A stretch of 64,000 nt of DNA from Rouxiella aceris. GTDB taxonomy: Bacteria > Pseudomonadota > Gammaproteobacteria > Enterobacterales > Enterobacteriaceae. This document shows positions 60,328-64,000 of this stretch, one piece after another (within the stretch, counting starts at the first letter, position 1; every line of letters begins with the position of its first letter). The notes under the pieces were generated by a model. It was not told the DNA's origin, did not search any database, and saw nothing but the letters and a program-made list of their open reading frames with translations. The DNA is taken from positions 1-64,000 of the forward strand of contig NZ_JAADJU010000014.1 of NCBI RefSeq assembly GCF_012933545.1, in the 5' to 3' direction. Made by a program: the position numbers and the translations under genes.

Positions 60328-60585
60328 CTATCGTTCATTCCAGCTATCTGAATGCTGTACATTACCATCACAATATTTGTGTGTGATCTTTTCATACATC
60401 AGAGAAACCATTTCTGTATGGTTTGCGCCCGACATTTCTGACATTTTGGTATTAGGCATTCCCGGATTAAATGAGATAACCGTAACGCCCTCCAGTAGCA
60501 TATTGTAATACTCTTGTTCCTAATCGGCGTCATTGATGCGATACCGTTTAAATTCTGGTGATAATGCGAGTCTATAGAGACAACA
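60328..60585 (-). pseudogene. Degraded 3' end of an unrecognised gene
   Basis: On the minus strand a coding-like frame reads LYRLALSPEFKRYRINDAD, an in-frame TAG at about 60519, then EQEYYNMLLEGVTVISFNPG, and continues to SDSWNER and a stop at 60328. The part after the TAG has an ATG at 60501 (57 codons). The 5' end of the original gene is missing and is replaced by the yicC terminator. I do not recognise the family. Position beside effector remnants suggests a decayed effector or accessory gene. Confidence 0.45.
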
Positions 60586-60612
60586 AAGCCCGCTATGGTG
60601 CGGGCTTTTAGG
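60585..60612 (-). terminator. yicC terminator
   Basis: AAAGCCCGC-TATGGT-GCGGGCTTT is a perfect 9-bp stem with T-rich flanks on both sides, 33 bases after the yicC stop. It may act in both directions. Confidence 0.75.
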
Positions 60613-60644
60613 ATTTATGCTAGCTGATGCATTCTCGTAATTGC

Positions 60645-61508
60645 TTACTCAATATTCTGAATCTGCTCGCGCATCTGTTCAATTAACACTTTCAGCTCAA
60701 TGGCCGAAGTGGTGACGTCGGAGTTAATTGATTTGGAGGCCAGGGTGTTGGATTCACGGTTGAATTCTTGCATCATAAAGTCCAGGCGACGGCCTACGGC
60801 CTCTTCTTTCTTCATGATTTTATGGGTTTCTTTAACGTGCGCTTCCAGTCGGTCCAACTCTTCGGCGACGTCAACGCGCTGTGCCATTAGCACCAGCTCT
60901 TGTTCCAGACGGTTATTTTCCAGCTGTACCTGCGCGTCTTCCAGTTTGCTGACCAGGCGTTCACGCTGCCATAGCAATACATTTGGCATCTGCGCGCGGA
61001 CTTTGACCACTTCGGCACTGACGCCGTCAAGACGTTGTTCAATCAGCGTTTTCAGTGATGCGCCTTCGCTTTCACGGGCGCTGATAAAGTCATCCAGCGT
61101 GGTTTCCAGCGCCTGCAGCAGTTCATTGCTGATGGCATCGAGATCTTGCTCTTCGGCCTGCATCACACCCGGCCAGCGCAGTACATCCAGCGGATTGATT
61201 TCACCTTCATCACTTTGCATCTTGACCCATTGCGCGGCTTCGACCAGCTGTTTTGCCAGCTTTTCGTTAAGTTGCAGGGTGCCCTGGGCGCTGGGGTCAA
61301 GATCGAAACGCAGATTGCATTCAACTTTACCGCGGGTCAGTCGGGCGCGGATGCGTTCACGGATAACCGGCTCCAGACCGCGGAACTGCTCGGGCAGACG
61401 GATATAGGTTTCAAGATAACGCTGGTTTACGGAGCGAAGTTCCCACGCTGCGCTGCCCCAGTTACCCTTGATTTCACGTCGGGCATAAGCGGTCATACTA
61501 CGGATCAT
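60645..61508 (-). CDS. yicC: YicC family endoribonuclease
   Basis: YicC is a conserved protein reported to act as an endoribonuclease (in E. coli affecting RyhB stability). The 287-residue product (E. coli 287) has the family start MIRSMTAYARRE, ELRSVNQRYLE and the C-terminal DUF1732 signature KKEEAVGRRLDFMMQEFNRESNTLASKS. It is divergent from rph. Confidence 0.95.
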   Translation of the reverse strand: MIRSMTAYARREIKGNWGSAAWELRSVNQRYLETYIRLPEQFRGLEPVIRERIRARLTRGKVECNLRFDLDPSAQGTLQLNEKLAKQLVEAAQWVKMQSDEGEINPLDVLRWPGVMQAEEQDLDAISNELLQALETTLDDFISARESEGASLKTLIEQRLDGVSAEVVKVRAQMPNVLLWQRERLVSKLEDAQVQLENNRLEQELVLMAQRVDVAEELDRLEAHVKETHKIMKKEEAVGRRLDFMMQEFNRESNTLASKSINSDVTTSAIELKVLIEQMREQIQNIE

Positions 61509-61567
61509 GTCTGTTTACCTGTTAATGTAAAGATGAAGGGATTATAGCCTCGCTGCAGCGGTCATGA

Positions 61568-61596
61568 TAGGCATTACCTCACGAAGCCCGTATAAT
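61568..61596 (+). promoter_or_regulatory. Probable promoter of rph-pyrE
   Basis: A perfect TATAAT at 61591-61596 lies 38 bases before the rph ATG; the -35 hexamer is poor at 17-bp spacing. Confidence 0.5.
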
Positions 61597-61634
61597 GCGC
61601 AGCCAATCATGATTTGCGAGCCGGAGAACAACCC

Positions 61635-62354
61635 ATGCGTCCAGCAGGCCGAAATGCACAACAAGTACGCCCCCTTACCCTGACCAGAAACTACACTAAA
61701 CACGCTGAAGGTTCTGTGTTAGTGGAATTTGGTGATACTAAAGTTCTTTGCACCGCAACGGTAGAAGAGGGCGTTCCTCGTTTTCTCAAAGGCCAGGGCC
61801 AGGGATGGATCACCGCAGAATATGGCATGCTGCCACGTTCAACCCACAGTCGTAATCCCCGTGAAGCCGCAAAAGGCAAACAGGGCGGACGTACTCTGGA
61901 GATCCAGCGTCTTATCGCCCGTTCACTGCGTGCGGCGGTCGACCTTAAAAAGCTGGGTGAATTCACCATTACTCTCGACTGCGACGTGTTGCAGGCCGAC
62001 GGTGGTACCCGTACCGCGTCCATTTCCGGGGCCTGTGTGGCACTGGCTGATGCGTTAAATGCGCTGGTTGCGGCTAAAAAGCTGAAGACCAACCCAATGA
62101 AAGGTCTGGTGGCGGCCGTGTCCGTCGGTATTGTCAAAGGCGAAGCGCTGTGTGACCTGGAGTATGTCGAGGACTCGGCAGCCGAAACCGATATGAACGT
62201 GGTAATGATGGAAGACGGCCGGATGATCGAAGTGCAGGGTACCGCAGAAGGCGAGCCTTTCAGCCACGAAGAGTTGCTGAGCCTGCTGACCCTGGCTCGC
62301 GGGGGGATCGAAACGATTTTCCAGGCGCAGAGAGCGGTCCTGGCAGCAGAATAA
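61635..62354 (+). CDS. rph: Ribonuclease PH
   Basis: RNase PH trims tRNA 3' ends by phosphorolysis. The 239-residue protein has [20 protein letters not shown], the [19 protein letters not shown] active-site segment and the [19 protein letters not shown] motif. It is full length, unlike the frameshifted rph-1 allele of E. coli K-12. The start at 61635 is the family start. Its translation close to the end should couple to pyrE attenuation. Confidence 0.97.
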   Translation: MRPAGRNAQQVRPLTLTRNYTKHAEGSVLVEFGDTKVLCTATVEEGVPRFLKGQGQGWITAEYGMLPRSTHSRNPREAAKGKQGGRTLEIQRLIARSLRAAVDLKKLGEFTITLDCDVLQADGGTRTASISGACVALADALNALVAAKKLKTNPMKGLVAAVSVGIVKGEALCDLEYVEDSAAETDMNVVMMEDGRMIEVQGTAEGEPFSHEELLSLLTLARGGIETIFQAQRAVLAAE

Positions 62355-62360
62355 TTTTTT

Positions 62361-62386
62361 AAGGCGACCATGAGTCGCCTTTTTTA
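62361..62386 (+). terminator. pyrE attenuator
   Basis: AAGGCGAC-CATGA-GTCGCCTT followed by T-run lies 6 bases after the rph stop and 63 before pyrE. In E. coli this structure lowers pyrE transcription when UTP is plentiful, through loss of coupling between rph translation and transcription. Confidence 0.85.
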
Positions 62387-62448
62387 TGGTCACAACGTCT
62401 GTATCCCTTTGGGTATAGTCATCAAATTTAAGACGAGGAGAAGCACCC

Positions 62449-63090
62449 ATGAAAGCCTATCAGCGCCAGTTTATTGAGTTTGCACTGAACAAGCAGGTTT
62501 TGAAATTCGGCGAATTTACCCTGAAATCAGGCCGTATCAGCCCCTACTTTTTTAACGCAGGTCTGTTTAATACTGGGCGCGATCTGGCTTTGCTTGGTCG
62601 CTTCTACGCCGAAGCGCTGATCGATTCCGGCATCGATTTTGATCTGGTGTTTGGCCCGGCGTATAAAGGTATTCCTATTGCGACCACCACCGTGGTGGCG
62701 CTGGCTGAGCAGCATGAGCGCGACGTGCCTTACTGCTTTAACCGTAAGGAAGCCAAAGACCACGGCGAGGGCGGTACGCTGGTTGGCAGTCCGTTGCAGG
62801 GGAAAGTGATGCTGGTGGATGATGTGATCACCGCCGGTACCGCGATCCGCGAATCGATGGAAATTATCAATGCCCACCAGGCAACGCTGGCTGGCGTACT
62901 GATCTCTCTCGACCGCCAGGAGCGGGGACGTGCGGATATCTCGGCAATTCAGGAAGTAGAACGGGATTATCACTGCAAGGTGATTTCCATTATTACGCTG
63001 GCTGATTTGATTGATTATCTCGAAGAGAAAACCGAGATGGCCGATCATCTGGCGGCTGTACGTGCCTACCAACAGCAGTACGGGATTTAA
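62449..63090 (+). CDS. pyrE: Orotate phosphoribosyltransferase
   Basis: PyrE makes OMP from orotate and PRPP in pyrimidine synthesis. The 213-residue protein (E. coli 213) has the flexible loop [10 protein letters not shown] and the PRPP-binding motif [20 protein letters not shown] lies 9 bases before the ATG. Expression is controlled by the attenuator upstream. Confidence 0.97.
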   Translation: MKAYQRQFIEFALNKQVLKFGEFTLKSGRISPYFFNAGLFNTGRDLALLGRFYAEALIDSGIDFDLVFGPAYKGIPIATTTVVALAEQHERDVPYCFNRKEAKDHGEGGTLVGSPLQGKVMLVDDVITAGTAIRESMEIINAHQATLAGVLISLDRQERGRADISAIQEVERDYHCKVISIITLADLIDYLEEKTEMADHLAAVRAYQQQYGI

Positions 63091-63111
63091 CTTTCTTCTG
63101 CTGATATAAGA

Positions 63112-63132
63112 AAAGGGCCAATGGCCCTTTCA
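63112..63132 (+). terminator. pyrE terminator, first copy
   Basis: AAAGGGCCAATGGCCCTTT lies 22 bases after pyrE. The same 19 bases recur at 63262, on the other side of a dispersed repeat. Confidence 0.7.
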
Positions 63133-63150
63133 GACTGCTGACAAAGCTCA

Positions 63151-63235
63151 TTTTTAGGGAGAGTACACCGTTGGGGTCGTAGCGGGCTTGCCCGCCGGAG
63201 CGCCCCTAGGTGTGCTATGCCCGGGTATCTCGATC
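63151..63235. repeat. Dispersed structured intergenic repeat, copy 2
   Basis: This 85-base element matches 25048-25130, beginning TTTTTAGGGAGAGTACACCG and ending TCGATC. The inner hairpin CGGGC-TT-GCCCG is kept by compensating change in the loop only; the outer arms are less perfect than in copy 1 (GAGTACACC / GGTGTGCTATG). It is flanked by the inverted repeat TGACAAAG / CTTTGTCA (63139-63146, 63246-63253) and lies between convergent pyrE and slmA. Confidence 0.75.
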
Positions 63236-63261
63236 TTCAAAACCACTTTGTCATCAAACTC

Positions 63262-63284
63262 AAAGGGCCAATGGCCCTTTTTGC
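63262..63284 (-). terminator. slmA/pyrE terminator, second copy
   Basis: AAAGGGCCAATGGCCCTTT followed by TT on the plus strand; on the minus strand it lies just after the slmA stop. It is an exact duplicate of the hairpin at 63112-63130 and may serve slmA. Confidence 0.7.
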
Positions 63285-63286
63285 AT

Positions 63287-63883
63287 TTACTGCAGTTGTG
63301 CGGCAATTAGCGGCCAGCGGGTATCGAAATCCTGCGTTGGTCGATACTTGAACTCGGAACGAACAAAGCGCGACAGCAGGCCTTCGCAAAGTGCCAGCAA
63401 CTGGCTGGCCAGCAGCGTTTCGTCGGTTTTGAATCCACTGCCTTCACGCATTTTCTTTTCGCGTAGCACCTGGCGAAGCTGTACTTCTATACGCTCAAAC
63501 AACTGGTTAATGCGGTCCTGCAAGCGTTCCTGTTCAAACATTAACGCATGCCCGGTCATAATGCGGGTCAACCCCGGATTACGTTCGGCAAAGCCCAGGA
63601 TCAGCAACAGTATAAGACGAAGCCGGTTAAACGTATCTTTTTCATCCTGCAGAATAAGGTTGATACGGGTGATCAAACTGTCTTCGATAAACTCGATCAG
63701 ACTGTCAAACATCCGCGTCTTGCTGGGAAAGTGACGGTAAAGTGCAGCTTCTGATACGCCGACATTGGCGGCAAGTTTTGCCGTAGTGATCCGCTGGCTG
63801 CCATCGCTGGACTCGAGCATTTGCGCTAGCGCCTGCAAAATCTCCTCGCGCCGGTTCCTTTTAGTAGTTTCTTTTTCTGCCAT
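63287..63883 (-). CDS. slmA: Nucleoid occlusion factor SlmA
   Basis: SlmA is a TetR-fold DNA-binding protein that blocks FtsZ ring assembly over the chromosome. The 198-residue protein (E. coli 198) has [15 protein letters not shown], the helix-turn-helix [28 protein letters not shown] and the conserved C-terminal half. The last 117 bases of the window lie upstream of it; in E. coli dut is the neighbour there, but its end is not visible. Confidence 0.96.
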   Translation of the reverse strand: MAEKETTKRNRREEILQALAQMLESSDGSQRITTAKLAANVGVSEAALYRHFPSKTRMFDSLIEFIEDSLITRINLILQDEKDTFNRLRLILLLILGFAERNPGLTRIMTGHALMFEQERLQDRINQLFERIEVQLRQVLREKKMREGSGFKTDETLLASQLLALCEGLLSRFVRSEFKYRPTQDFDTRWPLIAAQLQ

Positions 63884-64000
63884 GCCTGAATAGACCCTTG
63901 CTAAAAACGGCTCAAAATATACGAAAACCGCACAATTGCCGCGGCGATCGGCAGATCGCGCAGCTTATAGACCCTTCATTCTTAGAGTGGTAACGGGCAA

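Noticed and set aside
61691-62371. 226-codon frame antisense to rph
   Set aside because: Serine/arginine-rich shadow of a conserved gene.

Overview
The window is chromosomal DNA of a gammaproteobacterium of the order Enterobacterales. Several landmarks are nearly identical to their Escherichia coli counterparts: the 23S/5S rRNA end next to mobBA (the rrnA position), spf (Spot 42) between polA and engB, a CsrC-type sRNA between engB and yihI, glnA-glnL-glnG, rpoZ-spoT-trmH-recG, fdoGHI-fdhE and rph-pyrE-slmA. The order joins blocks that are separate in E. coli (the 87-88 min and 82 min regions). That arrangement, together with the accessory genes, points to a Yersinia/Serratia/Rahnella-like relative (Yersiniaceae or Hafniaceae) rather than Escherichia. 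The genus cannot be fixed from the sequence alone.

Layout: 1-470 rRNA operon end and terminators. 510-9220 housekeeping core: mobB, mobA, yihD, srkA-dsbA, polA (with an upstream DnaA box), spf, engB, csrC-like RNA, yihI. 9226-23620 is a large accessory block replacing the E. coli yihI-hemN junction. It holds a cytochrome b561 and an OprC-type TonB-dependent copper receptor with all four known copper ligands at the same spacing as in OprC. It then has a complete, unusual type II secretion/type IV pilus-like locus (prepilin peptidase, GspG, a lytic transglycosylase, GspF, GspE, four PilM/N/O/P-position proteins, a lipoprotein secretin with a TPR-like part, and three more pseudopilins). The block ends with an RcsB-like regulator that lacks the phosphoacceptor aspartate.

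23645-32700 is core again: hemN, a TerC-family gene, then glnG, glnL and glnA with a sigma-54 promoter and NtrC boxes, then typA. 33023-33925 is a small toxin islet, a PAAR-domain T6SS effector broken by a one-base frameshift plus its probable immunity gene. 34139-50348 is core: yihX, yihY, dtd, fabY, yicH, xanP, gltS, recG-trmH-spoT-rpoZ, gmk, ligB, yicG. 50695-53248 is accessory: a TetR regulator, a second KAS II gene and a small secreted protein. 53650-59119 encodes formate dehydrogenase-O and its maturation protein; the catalytic residue is encoded as cysteine (TGC), not selenocysteine (TGA). 59200-60600 is a degraded effector/immunity islet. 60645-63883 holds yicC, rph, pyrE and slmA.

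The strongest candidates for something new are the hybrid secretion locus at 11980-22249 with its degenerate-receiver regulator, and a dispersed structured repeat found twice (25048-25130 and 63151-63235), each time between the 3' ends of convergent genes. The cysteine version of FdoG and the two decaying effector loci are also worth a look. No CRISPR array, prophage, intact insertion sequence or tRNA gene was recognised.
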